From NCBI RefSeq assembly GCF_031583065.1, contig NZ_CP134053.1:4464001-4528000 (forward strand): a stretch of 64,000 nucleotides of DNA, read 5' to 3'. Below, piece by piece: positions 41,763 to 49,856 of this stretch. The DNA is from Streptomyces sp. CGMCC 4.7035 (GTDB taxonomy: Bacteria; Actinomycetota; Actinomycetes; Streptomycetales; Streptomycetaceae). The number at the start of each line of letters is the position of its first letter. Position 1 is the first letter of the stretch. The translations under genes and the position numbers were made by a program. The notes beneath the pieces are model-generated. The model was not told where the DNA came from and searched no databases. It saw only the letters and a program-made list of their open reading frames with translations.

Positions 41763-43247
41763 ATGCCGATGGTCATCGGCGTCGTCGCGGGGGCTGTCGT
41801 CCTCGCGCTGGTTTTCATCGTTGGTGTCTTCAAGCTCATGTGGCGCGTCGCGGAGCCCAACGAAGCACTGATCATCTCCGGTTCGAAGCATCGGACCGAA
41901 GGTCTCGAAGAGGGCATGGGTTTCCGCATCGTCACGGGGCGCGGCACGCTGGTGCTGCCGGGCGTGCAGGCGGTGCGCAAGCTCTCGCTCGACCTCAACG
42001 AGACCGAACTGCACGTGGACTGCGTCACCCACCAGGGCATTCCGCTGAAGGTGCGGGGCGTGGTCATCTTCAAGGTGGGCGACGACTTCGTGTCGATCGC
42101 CAACGCGGGCCGCCGCTTCCTGGACCAGCAGAAGCTGATGTCGGAGCGCGTGCACAACGTGTTCGCGGGTCATCTCCGCTCGATCGTGGGCGGGTTGACG
42201 GTCGAGGACATGATCCGCGACCGGGAGAAGCTCACCGGGCAGACCCGGGCCGCCTGCGGCACGGAGATGGAGAAGCTGGGCCTGATCGTGGACTCGCTTC
42301 AGATCCACGAGATCGAGGACCCGACGGGCTACATCAAGAACCTGGCCGCGCCGCACGCGGCGGCGGTGCAGCGGGACGCACGCATCGCGCAGGCGGAGTC
42401 GAACCGTCTCGCCACCGAGGCGGAGCAGCAGTCGTTCGCGCGGATGGCGGAGGCGACGCGGGACAGCGAGATCCTTCAGGCCGGTTACCAGGCCGAGCGC
42501 GACAAGGCGGCCGCCAAGGCGCGCCAGGCCGGTCCGCTCGCCGATGCGGCGGCCCGTCAGGAGGTCGTGGTCCAGGAGACCCGGGTCGCCGAACTGGAGG
42601 CGCACCGGCGCGAACAGCAGCTCCAGGCGGACGTCCGCAAGCCGGCGGACGCGAAGGCCTACGAGAAGCGCACGCTGGCCGAGGCCGAGCGTGACGCGCG
42701 GATCTCCGCGGCCCAGGCCAAGGCGAAGGAGACCGAGCTGGCGGCCGCGGCGGAGGCGACCCGGGTCAAGACGGCCGCGGGCGCCGAGGCCGAGGCGACG
42801 AAGGCGCGGGGTACGGCCACGGCTGCGGCGACCCGGGCCACCGGTGAGGCCGAAGCGGCGGCCGCGCAGGCGAAGGGTCTCGCGGAGGCCGAGGCGACCA
42901 AGGCCAAGGGCCTGGCCGAGGCGGAGGCCATCAAGGCACGCGCCACCGCCCTCGCGGAAAACCAGGAGGCCGTGGTCGCCCAGCAACTCGCCGAGAAGTG
43001 GCCGGAGATCGTCCAGGCGGGCGCGTCCGCCTTCGGCAACGTCGACAACATGGTGCTGCTCAACGGCGCCGACGGCATGGCCGACATGTTCGCCAAGGCA
43101 CTGACGATGGGCGGCACCGGCCTGGGGCTCGCGCGTCAGCTGCTGTCCTCCATGAACCAGAACGGCACGCCGGCGGGCGGCACCCCCGGGCTCAACGGGG
43201 TCGTGACGCCGCGTCCGGAGAAGGTGACGGTGGAGAAGGACGAGTGA
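41763..43247 (+). CDS. Flotillin-family protein
   Basis: The first ATG at 41763 is used (ATG at 41769 also follows GGGGGC). 494 residues: one N-terminal membrane helix (VIGVVAGAVVLALVFIVGVF), a PHB/SPFH domain (residues 25-200; HVDCVTHQGIPLKVRGVVIF), then a long Ala/Glu/Lys-rich coiled coil with repeated KGLAEAEATKAKGLAEAEAI segments, ending in FGNVDNMVLLNGADG. Flotillins scaffold ordered membrane domains in bacteria. The coiled coil is built of repeated EA-rich units typical of the family. It pairs with the NfeD-like gene and ends at a strong hairpin. Confidence 0.92.
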   Translation: MPMVIGVVAGAVVLALVFIVGVFKLMWRVAEPNEALIISGSKHRTEGLEEGMGFRIVTGRGTLVLPGVQAVRKLSLDLNETELHVDCVTHQGIPLKVRGVVIFKVGDDFVSIANAGRRFLDQQKLMSERVHNVFAGHLRSIVGGLTVEDMIRDREKLTGQTRAACGTEMEKLGLIVDSLQIHEIEDPTGYIKNLAAPHAAAVQRDARIAQAESNRLATEAEQQSFARMAEATRDSEILQAGYQAERDKAAAKARQAGPLADAAARQEVVVQETRVAELEAHRREQQLQADVRKPADAKAYEKRTLAEAERDARISAAQAKAKETELAAAAEATRVKTAAGAEAEATKARGTATAAATRATGEAEAAAAQAKGLAEAEATKAKGLAEAEAIKARATALAENQEAVVAQQLAEKWPEIVQAGASAFGNVDNMVLLNGADGMADMFAKALTMGGTGLGLARQLLSSMNQNGTPAGGTPGLNGVVTPRPEKVTVEKDE

Positions 43248-43267
43248 TGACCCCCTGAACCGCTGAG

Positions 43268-43307
43268 GCTTCGGGCGTACGGGAGTTGGGTGCCGTACGC
43301 CCGAAGC
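43268..43307 (+). terminator. 15-bp hairpin terminator after flotillin
   Basis: GCTTCGGGCGTACGG (43268-43282) pairs with CCGTACGCCCGAAGC (43293-43307), loop of 10 bases. Confidence 0.85.
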
Positions 43308-43340
43308 GCGTCTCCGGGTCCTCGCGTCTCCGGGTCTTCG

Positions 43341-43436
43341 CGCCTTCACGCCTTCACGCCTTCACGCCTTCACGCCTTCACGCCTTCACGCCTTCACGCC
43401 TTCACGCCTTCACGCCTTCACGCCTTCACGCCTTCG
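43341..43436. repeat. Tandem 8-bp repeat (CGCCTTCA) with 11 perfect units
   Basis: CGCCTTCA is repeated 11 times without a break from 43341 to 43428, then one unit with the last base changed (to 43436). It lies between the flotillin terminator and the stop of the convergent D-cysteine desulfhydrase-like gene. Unit length not a multiple of three. Confidence 0.97.
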
Positions 43437-43445
43437 CAGCGGGGG

Positions 43446-44426
43446 TCAAACCGCCTTGTAGGACTGCAGAGTTGTGACAGTGCGGCCCACTGTCTCCGCG
43501 TGTCCGAACAGGCCCGGCAGCCCACCGGTGTGGAGAAGCACGGTGCGCTGCCCCGGTCGGATGTCGCCGCTGCGGACGGCGGCGATCAGTCCGGCCATGG
43601 CGCGTCCGCTGTACACGGGGTCCAGAACGATGCCCTCGATGACCGCGGCCGTCCGCATCGCCTCCAGGACGGGTTCGTACAGGACTCCGTACCCGGCGCC
43701 GACCTGGTCGGTGCGGATCCGTAGGGAGTCCGGGCCGACCGTGCGGCCGGTGAGAGCGCCCGCGAGGTCGGCCACCGTGGCGGACGGATCCGCCACCGCC
43801 CCGCAGTGCACGCCGAGGACACGTTCCTCCCCCAACGCGCCGATCAGTCCGGCCATGGTGCCGCCGGAACCGAGCGCGACCACGACGTGCTCCACGTCGG
43901 GCAGTTGGGCGTGCAGTTCCTCGCCGCCTTCCACGTATCCCCGCGCTCCGAGGGGACTCGAACCTCCGAAGGGGATGAGGTAGGGGCGGGCTCCGTCGCG
44001 GCGCAGCTGCCGGCAGACGTCGTCCGCGACGTCTGCCAGGGCGCTGGGCACACCGTCTCCGGCCCAGAAGATCCTGGCTCCGAAGAGGCTGTCGAGCACG
44101 AGGTTGCCGGAACCGTTCGCGGCACTGCCGGGTGTGCCGGGGAAGACCAGCACGACGTCGAGTCCCAGGCGGGCGCCGGCGGCCGCGGTGAGGCGTGCGT
44201 GGTTGCTCTGTGCGGCACCGGTCGTGACCAGCGTGTCCGCGCCTTGTGCGAGGGCGGCCCCGACGGTCCATTCGAGTTTGCGGACCTTGTTGCCGCCACC
44301 ACCGAGTCCGATGAGGTCGTCCCGCTTGATCCAGAGGTCGTCCTGGCCCAGCCCCAGTGCCACCGCCAGACGGGGCATGGGTTCCAGCGGGGTGGGCCAC
44401 GTCGACAGGGCGATCTTGTCACTCAT
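43446..44426 (-). CDS. D-cysteine desulfhydrase / ACC deaminase-type PLP enzyme
   Basis: 326 residues, fold type II PLP enzyme. The PLP lysine is Lys47 in GLGGGGNKVRKLEW; the substrate loop TTGAAQSNHARLTAAA, the phosphate-binding GSGGTMAGL and the C-terminal VLLHTGGLPGLFG are all intact. Enzymes of this group degrade D-cysteine to pyruvate, sulfide and ammonia, or ACC to 2-oxobutyrate and ammonia; sequence alone does not settle the substrate. It is downstream of a GOLPH3 gene with a 7-base gap, so the two are co-transcribed. Confidence 0.88.
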   Translation of the reverse strand: MSDKIALSTWPTPLEPMPRLAVALGLGQDDLWIKRDDLIGLGGGGNKVRKLEWTVGAALAQGADTLVTTGAAQSNHARLTAAAGARLGLDVVLVFPGTPGSAANGSGNLVLDSLFGARIFWAGDGVPSALADVADDVCRQLRRDGARPYLIPFGGSSPLGARGYVEGGEELHAQLPDVEHVVVALGSGGTMAGLIGALGEERVLGVHCGAVADPSATVADLAGALTGRTVGPDSLRIRTDQVGAGYGVLYEPVLEAMRTAAVIEGIVLDPVYSGRAMAGLIAAVRSGDIRPGQRTVLLHTGGLPGLFGHAETVGRTVTTLQSYKAV

Positions 44427-44433
44427 GCCTGAA

Positions 44434-45039
44434 TTATTGGCCTCGCCAGATGTTGTCGAAGGCCGCCTTCTCGATGGCGCGCCGTTGCCGCACGGCGGTC
44501 AGTTCCGTCACCGCGTCATCGACGGCGGCCAGCACCGTCGCCGCCGCCTCGCCTGTCGTGTCCGCGAGCCCTCCGGCCGGCGTATCGCGGATCCCGATGG
44601 CCGTGGCGAGCGCGGCGAGCACCGGTTCCCCGGCGGTCCAGCGGTCGGTCGCCTGCCGCCGCTCAGGTGAATCGACCAGCACGGCTTCGCCGGTCCAGAC
44701 AGGCAGCCAGCGGCGGCGCTGCCGCGCGAACCGCCCCTCCTCCTCGAATGCGGAGAGATACGCCGAGGACAGACCACGCCCTCTGCGCCACAACCAGTCC
44801 TCGACCGACTCGTACGGCGCCTGCCGGGTGAGCGACGACGCGGCGTCGGCCAGCAGGCGATCGTCCGTCACCGGCGGGTCGCTCGGCACGATGTGCTCTC
44901 CGTCCAGAGTGAGGGCTCGGACGTCCATGAGGTCGATCAGCTCGGCTCCCGCGAGCGCGAGCGACAGGTCGCCCGGTTCGGCGGGGCGGCCCGGGGCCGC
45001 GTCCAGGGCGACGATCAACAGGTCTCGTGCGGTCGTCAT
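44434..45039 (-). CDS. GOLPH3/VPS74-family protein
   Basis: ATG at 45039 gives 201 residues. It begins MTTARDLLIVALDAAPGRPA, followed by EPGDLSLALAGAELIDLMDV and RALTLDGEHIVPSD, the family signature that binds phosphoinositide in eukaryotic GOLPH3; actinomycete members have unknown function. The middle is Trp/Arg-rich (EDWLWRRGRGLSSAYLSAFE, RRRWLPVWTGEAVLVDSPER). First gene of a two-gene unit with the PLP enzyme. Its co-transcription with an amino-acid degrading enzyme is unusual and unexplained. Confidence 0.9.
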   Translation of the reverse strand: MTTARDLLIVALDAAPGRPAEPGDLSLALAGAELIDLMDVRALTLDGEHIVPSDPPVTDDRLLADAASSLTRQAPYESVEDWLWRRGRGLSSAYLSAFEEEGRFARQRRRWLPVWTGEAVLVDSPERRQATDRWTAGEPVLAALATAIGIRDTPAGGLADTTGEAAATVLAAVDDAVTELTAVRQRRAIEKAAFDNIWRGQ

Positions 45040-45118
45040 GCATGGCTCCAGGTCAGAGGCATCAAGGGCGATACGTCGCCGATCGGACGCTCCCCAGCCC
45101 GACAGTAGCGCGGCTTCG

Positions 45119-46471
45119 TCAGCCACGGTCCGTCGAAGCCGGAACCGCGTCCGCCGGCGCGGACCGCCGCACGGGGGCGGAGACCCCGTCTCGTACGACC
45201 GCCGCATGGCGCGGGAAGCCGACGCGGAGGACGCCCGCGGCGACGGCTGCCGCGAGGACCACGATCGCGGCCAGGGTGAGGGCCTGGTGGTAGCCGTGGT
45301 GGAGCAACGGGGCGACGGCCAGCGGCCCGAGGATCTGGCCGACGGAGTACCCGGTGGTCAGCAGCGCCACGGAGCGGGGGAACCGCAGATGCGCGCCCGC
45401 GGCCAGGGCGAGCGTACTGACGCCGATGAAGGTCACGCCGAAGAGGACCGCTGAGATCAGGGCCGCCGCCACTCCGCCGATCAGGGCGGGCAGGGCGATG
45501 CCGACCGCCTGGATGACGAGCGCGGCGAGCAGCAGGTCGGGACGGGACCAGCGGTGCCCCAGCCGGGCCCACAGCGCGGAGGACGGCACGGCGGCCAGGC
45601 CGACCAGCACCCAGGCGCCGCTGCCGGCCCAGCCCGGTGAGCTCTGCCCGATCGCGGCGACGAGGAAGGTTCCGGCGACGATGTAGCCGATGCCCTCCAG
45701 GGTGTAGCTGACGAACAGGGCGCTGAACCAGCGGTGCGTGCGCGTCCGCGGCCGGGCTTCCGCCATGGTGGCGGCGGGTACGGGGGTCTGTTCGGGACGC
45801 AGGTTCCATGAGCCGGCGGCGAGGACCGCGCAGAGCGCGGCCAAGGCCCACCAGGCGGCCCTCCAGTCGGCGAAGGCGCGCAGGACGAGGACCAGCAGCC
45901 CGGACAGGGCGATGCCGGCACCTACGCCGCCGAAGGCCCAGCCGGGCAGGTGGGCGGGGTGCTCCCGCAGATGGCTGAGGAGGGAACTCACCGCGATGAC
46001 GAAGATCAGGGCGCTGGCGATGCCGGCCGCCAGCCGCAGGACGATCCAGGCGGCGGTGCTGTGCGTGGCGGGCATGAAGGCCAGGGTGGCGGTCAGCGCG
46101 ACCAGGGAACCGCGCAGGACGAGGGGTGAACGGACCAGCGCGGGGGCCACGATGCCGGTGAGGGCGCCGACGAGGTAACCGACGTAGTTGGCGGTGGCCA
46201 GGTTGGCGCCCGCGCCGGCCGACAGCCCCGCCTGGGTGTGCATCAGGGGAAGGACCGGGGTGTAGACGAACCGGCCGACTCCCATGCCCGCCGCGAGCGC
46301 CGCGGCGGCCTGGGCGACGTGGGCCCAAGGTGAGCCGAGGGGGGTGCGTGTTCCGGCGCGTGGGGTTCCTGTTCCTGCGGTTCCGGCGGTCCCGGCGGTT
46401 CCGGCGGTCCCGGCGGTCCCGGCGGTCCCGGCGATTCCTGCGGAGCAGGGGCGCCGACTGCGCGCACTCAT
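45119..46471 (-). CDS. YbfB/YjiJ-type MFS transporter with an N-terminal repeat
   Basis: ATG at 46471 gives 450 residues. The first 45 are a polar tail containing a run of Ala-Gly-Thr units (residues about 13-34). After that come 12 helices (AAAALAAGMGVGRFVYTPVL then PLMHTQAGLSAGAGANLATA) typical of YbfB/YjiJ MFS proteins with GVGRFxYTPxLP. Likely exporter, substrate unknown. It follows the muconolactone-isomerase-like gene on the minus strand (106-base gap), divergent from LysR, so it may belong to the LysR target unit. Confidence 0.85.
   Translation of the reverse strand: MSARSRRPCSAGIAGTAGTAGTAGTAGTAGTAGTGTPRAGTRTPLGSPWAHVAQAAAALAAGMGVGRFVYTPVLPLMHTQAGLSAGAGANLATANYVGYLVGALTGIVAPALVRSPLVLRGSLVALTATLAFMPATHSTAAWIVLRLAAGIASALIFVIAVSSLLSHLREHPAHLPGWAFGGVGAGIALSGLLVLVLRAFADWRAAWWALAALCAVLAAGSWNLRPEQTPVPAATMAEARPRTRTHRWFSALFVSYTLEGIGYIVAGTFLVAAIGQSSPGWAGSGAWVLVGLAAVPSSALWARLGHRWSRPDLLLAALVIQAVGIALPALIGGVAAALISAVLFGVTFIGVSTLALAAGAHLRFPRSVALLTTGYSVGQILGPLAVAPLLHHGYHQALTLAAIVVLAAAVAAGVLRVGFPRHAAVVRDGVSAPVRRSAPADAVPASTDRG
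46383..46440. repeat. 9-bp coding repeat (CCGGCGGTC/T) in the MFS N-terminus
   Basis: CCGGCGGTC or CCGGCGGTT is repeated six or more times, encoding Ala-Gly-Thr triplets on the minus strand. Length is in-frame, so unit number can change without breaking the gene. Confidence 0.85.
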
Positions 46472-46577
46472 GGCGAAGTCCTCGTCGGGTGGTTCGGGTT
46501 CGGATGCCTGGCGGCGGTCGCGCGCTCACCGCCGCGACGGTCGGGCCGGTGGCGTGAGGAGGGGCGGCGGGCCCGGG

Positions 46578-46880
46578 TCAGGCGGTGCCGCCGGTCCGGC
46601 CCGGGTCGTTGGGGTGCGGTTCGAGCGCGGTGACGGTGAGGGTCATCCACGGGCGCAGCGGCAGCGTGCCGAGCACCTTCTCGTGGAGCTCCTCCTCGTC
46701 GGCGGCCCGCCAGATGCCGAGGCTGCGCAGCTCACCGACCGGGCGCCACAGCCGTACGAGGTTGCCGCCGGCGGCCAGTTCCCCGGCGCGGACGGCTTCG
46801 GCGGCCCGACGCCGGTCGACTTCCTCTTGGCCGGTGCCCTCGGGAACGGTGGTGGTGATCTCGACCAGGAACTCGCGCAT
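46578..46880 (-). CDS. Muconolactone delta-isomerase-like protein
   Basis: ATG at 46880 yields 100 residues: MREFLVEITTTVPEGTGQEE, VDRRRAAEAVRAGELAAGGN, LVRLWRPVGELRSLGIWRAA, then LRPWMTLTVTALEPHPNDPG. The catalytic loop (VEITTTVP), the R-x-x-E-x-x-R helix and the P-L-R-P-W-M strand match muconolactone isomerase (CatC), which converts muconolactone to beta-ketoadipate enol-lactone in catechol degradation. The other cat genes are absent here, so the substrate may differ. Divergent from LysR. Confidence 0.85.
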   Translation of the reverse strand: MREFLVEITTTVPEGTGQEEVDRRRAAEAVRAGELAAGGNLVRLWRPVGELRSLGIWRAADEEELHEKVLGTLPLRPWMTLTVTALEPHPNDPGRTGGTA

Positions 46881-46945
46881 GATCTTTCTCCAAGGGGGTG
46901 GGCGCCCCGTGCCGACCGGAACGCCGGCGCGTTGCCATGAGGCCA

Positions 46946-46962
46946 TGGTGGGCCTGCCACCA
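46946..46962. promoter_or_regulatory. Candidate LysR operator (TGGTGG-N5-CCACCA)
   Basis: A perfect 6-bp inverted repeat with a 5-base spacer, in the middle of the lysR-isomerase intergenic region. Confidence 0.45.
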
Positions 46963-46992
46963 GGTCGAACGCCACGACCGGCTGCCTTAGTG

Positions 46993-47013
46993 CTGGGAGG
47001 CTCGGCCTCTCAG
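46993..47013. promoter_or_regulatory. Second candidate LysR operator
   Basis: CTGGGAGG-N5-CCTCTCAG, an imperfect inverted repeat (one mismatch), ends ten bases before the LysR start codon. LysR proteins often bind two such sites. Confidence 0.45.
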
Positions 47014-47022
47014 CGACGTAGC

Positions 47023-47946
47023 ATGGCGGGCGTGGAACTGCGCCAACTGCGGTACTTCCTCGCGGTCGCCGAGGAGCTGAACTTCGGCCGGGCCGCCGAG
47101 CGGCTGCTGATCGCCGGCCCTTCCCTGTCACAGCAGATCAAGGCGCTCGAACGAGACCTCGGTGTGCGGCTGTTCGACCGGGACCGACGCTCCGTGTCCC
47201 TCACTCCGGCCGGCGCGGCCCTGCTCCCGCACACCCGCGCCCTGGTGGAGCGGGCCGACGACCTCAAGCGCCGCGCCGGGCTTCTGTCCGGATCGCAGCC
47301 GGTACGGCTCGGTTATGTCAACTGGCTGCCCCCGGACCTGGCCGCCCGTACCGCCGCGGTGGCCCACCTGCACATCGACGCCTGGGTCGCGCCCTCCCAC
47401 ACCCAGGCCGCCCGGGTCGCGGACGGCAGTCTCGACATCGCGGTGTGCTGGATACGGGCCGAGGATCTGAAACGGCTGGGTCTGCGGGCGCGACTCATCG
47501 GTGCCGACCGGCTGTACGCCGTTTCCGCCGGCGCCGACAGCAGTGACGTACGGGTCCAGGACACGAACGTTCTCCTCGACGACGACACCACGTCCTGGGC
47601 GTCCTGGAACGTCTATGCCCAGCAGTTGTCCCAGGACACCGGCGCCCGCGCGGTCCGTATCTCCGACGGCGGCATCACCGGCCCCGCCTTCTTCGACCAC
47701 GTCCGCCGCTGCCGGCGCCCGGTGGTCAACTCCCCCAAGGGCCAGACCACTCCGCTGCCGCCCGACCTGGTCCGGCGCCCCCTGATCGCACCGAAGGTGT
47801 ACTGGACGTGGTCGGTGGTCTGGCGCGGCAACAAGGAGCGCGCCGGAGTCCAGGCCGTTGTGGACGCCCTGACGGACGGCGTCGGCGACCTAGGCATCCA
47901 CGCACCCGACGCCTGGCTGCCCGGGGGCGACCTGTACAAGCGGTAG
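47023..47946 (+). CDS. LysR-family transcriptional regulator
   Basis: ATG at 47023 (GTG at 47032 possible); 307 residues. The N-terminal HTH reads ELRQLRYFLAVAEELNFGRA, AERLLIAGPSLSQQIKALER, DLGVRLFDRDRRSVSLTPAG. The C-terminal effector domain spans residues 90-300 (VRLGYVNWLPPDLAARTA). LysR proteins sense a small ligand and activate a divergent gene; here that is the muconolactone isomerase-like gene and probably the MFS exporter. Confidence 0.92.
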   Translation: MAGVELRQLRYFLAVAEELNFGRAAERLLIAGPSLSQQIKALERDLGVRLFDRDRRSVSLTPAGAALLPHTRALVERADDLKRRAGLLSGSQPVRLGYVNWLPPDLAARTAAVAHLHIDAWVAPSHTQAARVADGSLDIAVCWIRAEDLKRLGLRARLIGADRLYAVSAGADSSDVRVQDTNVLLDDDTTSWASWNVYAQQLSQDTGARAVRISDGGITGPAFFDHVRRCRRPVVNSPKGQTTPLPPDLVRRPLIAPKVYWTWSVVWRGNKERAGVQAVVDALTDGVGDLGIHAPDAWLPGGDLYKR

Positions 47947-47998
47947 ACGCGGCGCAGCCGACGCGTGTACGCCCTCGAGGCGGGCGGCCCGAGCAGCC

Positions 47999-48080
47999 AC
48001 ATTCCCGAGGCGTACGGCGGGCCGGACACCCGGCAGGCCAGCCGGATCCCTCCCACGTCGACCGAGCGGTGATCAACCAT
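47999..48080 (-). pseudogene. N-terminal remnant of an alpha/beta hydrolase gene
   Basis: From ATG at 48080 the minus strand reads MVDHRSVDVGGIRLACRVSG, the first beta strands of alpha/beta hydrolases (DVxGxRLxxRxxG), followed by unrelated sequence. The HG oxyanion motif and catalytic residues are missing. Only about 27 codons remain. Confidence 0.5.
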
Positions 48081-48227
48081 GTCCGGAGGGTAGGGCCCGA
48101 GCGCCGCCCGGGCACCGGCGTTCACGGGCAGCCGAACCGGCAGGCCGCGCCACCCCGCCCCCAGCGGATGCACCCCCGCTGAGGGGCGCCGATCCTGGGG
48201 GGAGGGAGAGACCGCGAGGAGGGCACG

Positions 48228-48422
48228 ATGTCCGTGATGGACAAGCTCAAGCAGATACTGAAGGGCCACGGGGAACGACCGGGCGAAGGCCACGACAAGG
48301 CCGGCCGGTCCGAACACGAGAAGGCTCAGGACAGGCCTGCCGGGCAGGTCGACAAGGGGCCGGACGCGCTCAGGGAGCAAATGCGGTCCCAGCAGGAGCG
48401 GGACAACCCGCCCCAGCCGTAG
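48228..48422 (+). CDS. Rv0909-like putative antitoxin (small protein)
   Basis: ATG at 48228 with GAGGAGGG five bases upstream; 64 residues. The start MSVMDKLKQILKGHGERPGE and the Asp-Lys-x-x-x-x-x-Lys-Gly repeats resemble the small MT0933/Rv0909-type antitoxin family, although the C-terminus is unusually rich in Glu, Gln and Pro (EQMRSQQERDNPPQP). The family is predicted from M. tuberculosis toxin-antitoxin work. It lies 138 bases upstream of a PemK/MazF-type gene, so the two may form a pair; this is not established. Confidence 0.55.
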   Translation: MSVMDKLKQILKGHGERPGEGHDKAGRSEHEKAQDRPAGQVDKGPDALREQMRSQQERDNPPQP

Positions 48423-48560
48423 GTCTTGTCGTCGGACTCCCGCCTGCCCAGCGGGCGGACGACGGGAGTTCGACAACGGGACCTGGCGCCCGGGCGGCGG
48501 GCTGACATCGCTTCACGACTTCCCGCCCCCCTCGGTGCGCGCCCGCAGCCACGCTCTAAC

Positions 48561-49016
48561 GTGAGCCGCGTGACTGCCTTTACCGATGAAGACATCCCTG
48601 GCCGCTACGGCCCCTCGGCGACCACCGAGGCCGACCCCCACAAGGTGGGCCGGGTACGGACCGAGTACTCCCCCGCGCACGACGGCGACCCCGACCCCGG
48701 GGAGATCGTCTGGACGTGGGTGCCGTTCGAGGAGAACGACGGGCGCGGCAAGGACCGTCCGGTGCTCGTGGTCGCCCGGGAGGCGACCGGCACGCTGCTC
48801 GCCGTGCAACTGTCCAGCAAGCGCCACGACGGGGACCGGGAGTGGGTGCCGATCGGCAGCGGCCCGTGGGATCGGTCGGGGCGTGACTCGTGGGTGGACG
48901 TGGACCGCGTGCTGCGGCTGCACGAGGACGGCATGCGCCGCGAGGCGTGCGCGCTGGACCGGATGCGGTTCAACCTCGTCGTGCACCGGCTGCGGGAGCG
49001 ATACGGCTGGCACTGA
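48561..49016 (+). CDS. PemK/MazF-like toxin-family protein
   Basis: GTG at 48561 (GTG at 48570 possible) gives 151 residues. The core EIVWTWVPFEENDGRGKDRP then VLVVAREATGTLLAVQLSSK and DSWVDVDRVLRLHEDGMRR matches PemK/MazF-like SH3-fold proteins. The extra N-terminal 45 residues (DEDIPGRYGPSATTEADPHK) are typical for the actinomycete subgroup. MazF toxins are RNA endonucleases; whether this one cuts RNA is unknown. No ribosome site is visible, so it may be leaderless. The small gene upstream could act as antitoxin. The stop lies ten bases from the end of the convergent PARG-type gene. Confidence 0.75.
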   Translation: MSRVTAFTDEDIPGRYGPSATTEADPHKVGRVRTEYSPAHDGDPDPGEIVWTWVPFEENDGRGKDRPVLVVAREATGTLLAVQLSSKRHDGDREWVPIGSGPWDRSGRDSWVDVDRVLRLHEDGMRREACALDRMRFNLVVHRLRERYGWH

Positions 49017-49025
49017 GTGCCGAGG

Positions 49026-49856
49026 TCAGGGGGCGCACACCTGCGCGAAAACGTCTTCGAACGCGGCCCGTGTGGTCGCCCTCGGCGTGCGGTCGAGGAC
49101 GGCGAAGACGACCTCCTCGAAGTGCCCCTCGAACCGCCCCTTGACCAGCAGTTCCTGGAACGCCCCGGCCACCTGCGCCGGGTCGTTCCGGAACACCCCG
49201 CAGCCCCAGGCGCCCAGCACCAGCCGCCGGTAGCCGCAGGCGACCGCCGTCTCCAGGACGCGTTCGGCTCGGGTCACCAGGGCGTGCGGGAGGTCGGGCG
49301 CGCGCTCCGGCGTCCTTCCCAGCACCACGCCCGCGTTCGGCGCCGCGGCGGTCAGGAAGCCGGCCTCGTACGGCGCGTCCAGCAGGCGTCCCCGGTCGTC
49401 GCGGAACACGGGCACGGCGGGTGAATGGATGACACGGTCCGTGTAGAACGGGTCGCGGTGCGCCCGGTGGTGATCGTAGAACTCCCTGACCTCACGGACG
49501 CACGCGTAGAGCGCGGAGGCCCGGCACAGGGCCTCTTCCTGCGCCTGCGCGCCGTTCAGGAAGCCGCCGCCCGGGTTGCGCGCGGAGGCGAAGTTCAGCA
49601 CGGCCACCGGGTCACCCGATCGGCCTACGAGGCGCCGGGCCGCTTCCAGGCTGGACTCGCCGGTGACCTCGAAGGCCGTGGTGACGGGGTCGACATGCGG
49701 TGTCTCGACCGGGTCCGGTCCGAACATGCGGGTTCCGGCGCGGGCGGCCTCGACCGCCGCGGCGATGGTCACCGTACGTCCGTCGGACGTGCGGTAGGCA
49801 CCCGCCGCGACGATCTCCTCCGTCTGCTGCGCGATCCCGCGCAGGCGCGCGCTCAC
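49026..49856 (-). CDS. TIGR02452 / PARG-type macrodomain protein
   Basis: GTG at 49856, overlapping a tiny upstream frame as GTGA, yields 276 residues. It has the bacterial-type PARG signature: FASARNPGGGFLNGAQAQEE, i.e. GGG-x6-QEE with the catalytic Glu pair. The rest is a macrodomain (LVLGAWGCGVFRNDPAQVAG). Such enzymes remove poly(ADP-ribose) or ADP-ribose from proteins. It converges with the PemK/MazF-like gene with only nine bases between stops. Confidence 0.85.
   Translation of the reverse strand: MSARLRGIAQQTEEIVAAGAYRTSDGRTVTIAAAVEAARAGTRMFGPDPVETPHVDPVTTAFEVTGESSLEAARRLVGRSGDPVAVLNFASARNPGGGFLNGAQAQEEALCRASALYACVREVREFYDHHRAHRDPFYTDRVIHSPAVPVFRDDRGRLLDAPYEAGFLTAAAPNAGVVLGRTPERAPDLPHALVTRAERVLETAVACGYRRLVLGAWGCGVFRNDPAQVAGAFQELLVKGRFEGHFEEVVFAVLDRTPRATTRAAFEDVFAQVCAP

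Noticed and set aside
43341..43436. CRISPR-like array
   Set aside because: The 8-bp units are contiguous with no spacers and no cas genes are nearby.
43426..44400. Alternative minus frame of 324 codons beside the PLP enzyme
   Set aside because: Arg/Gly-rich shadow; the overlapping frame 43446-44426 carries the PLP lysine and all family motifs.
47613..48476. 287-codon minus frame between LysR and the small antitoxin-like gene
   Set aside because: It runs through two supported plus-strand genes and only its 48080-47999 part resembles a protein (alpha/beta hydrolase start), in line with a remnant.
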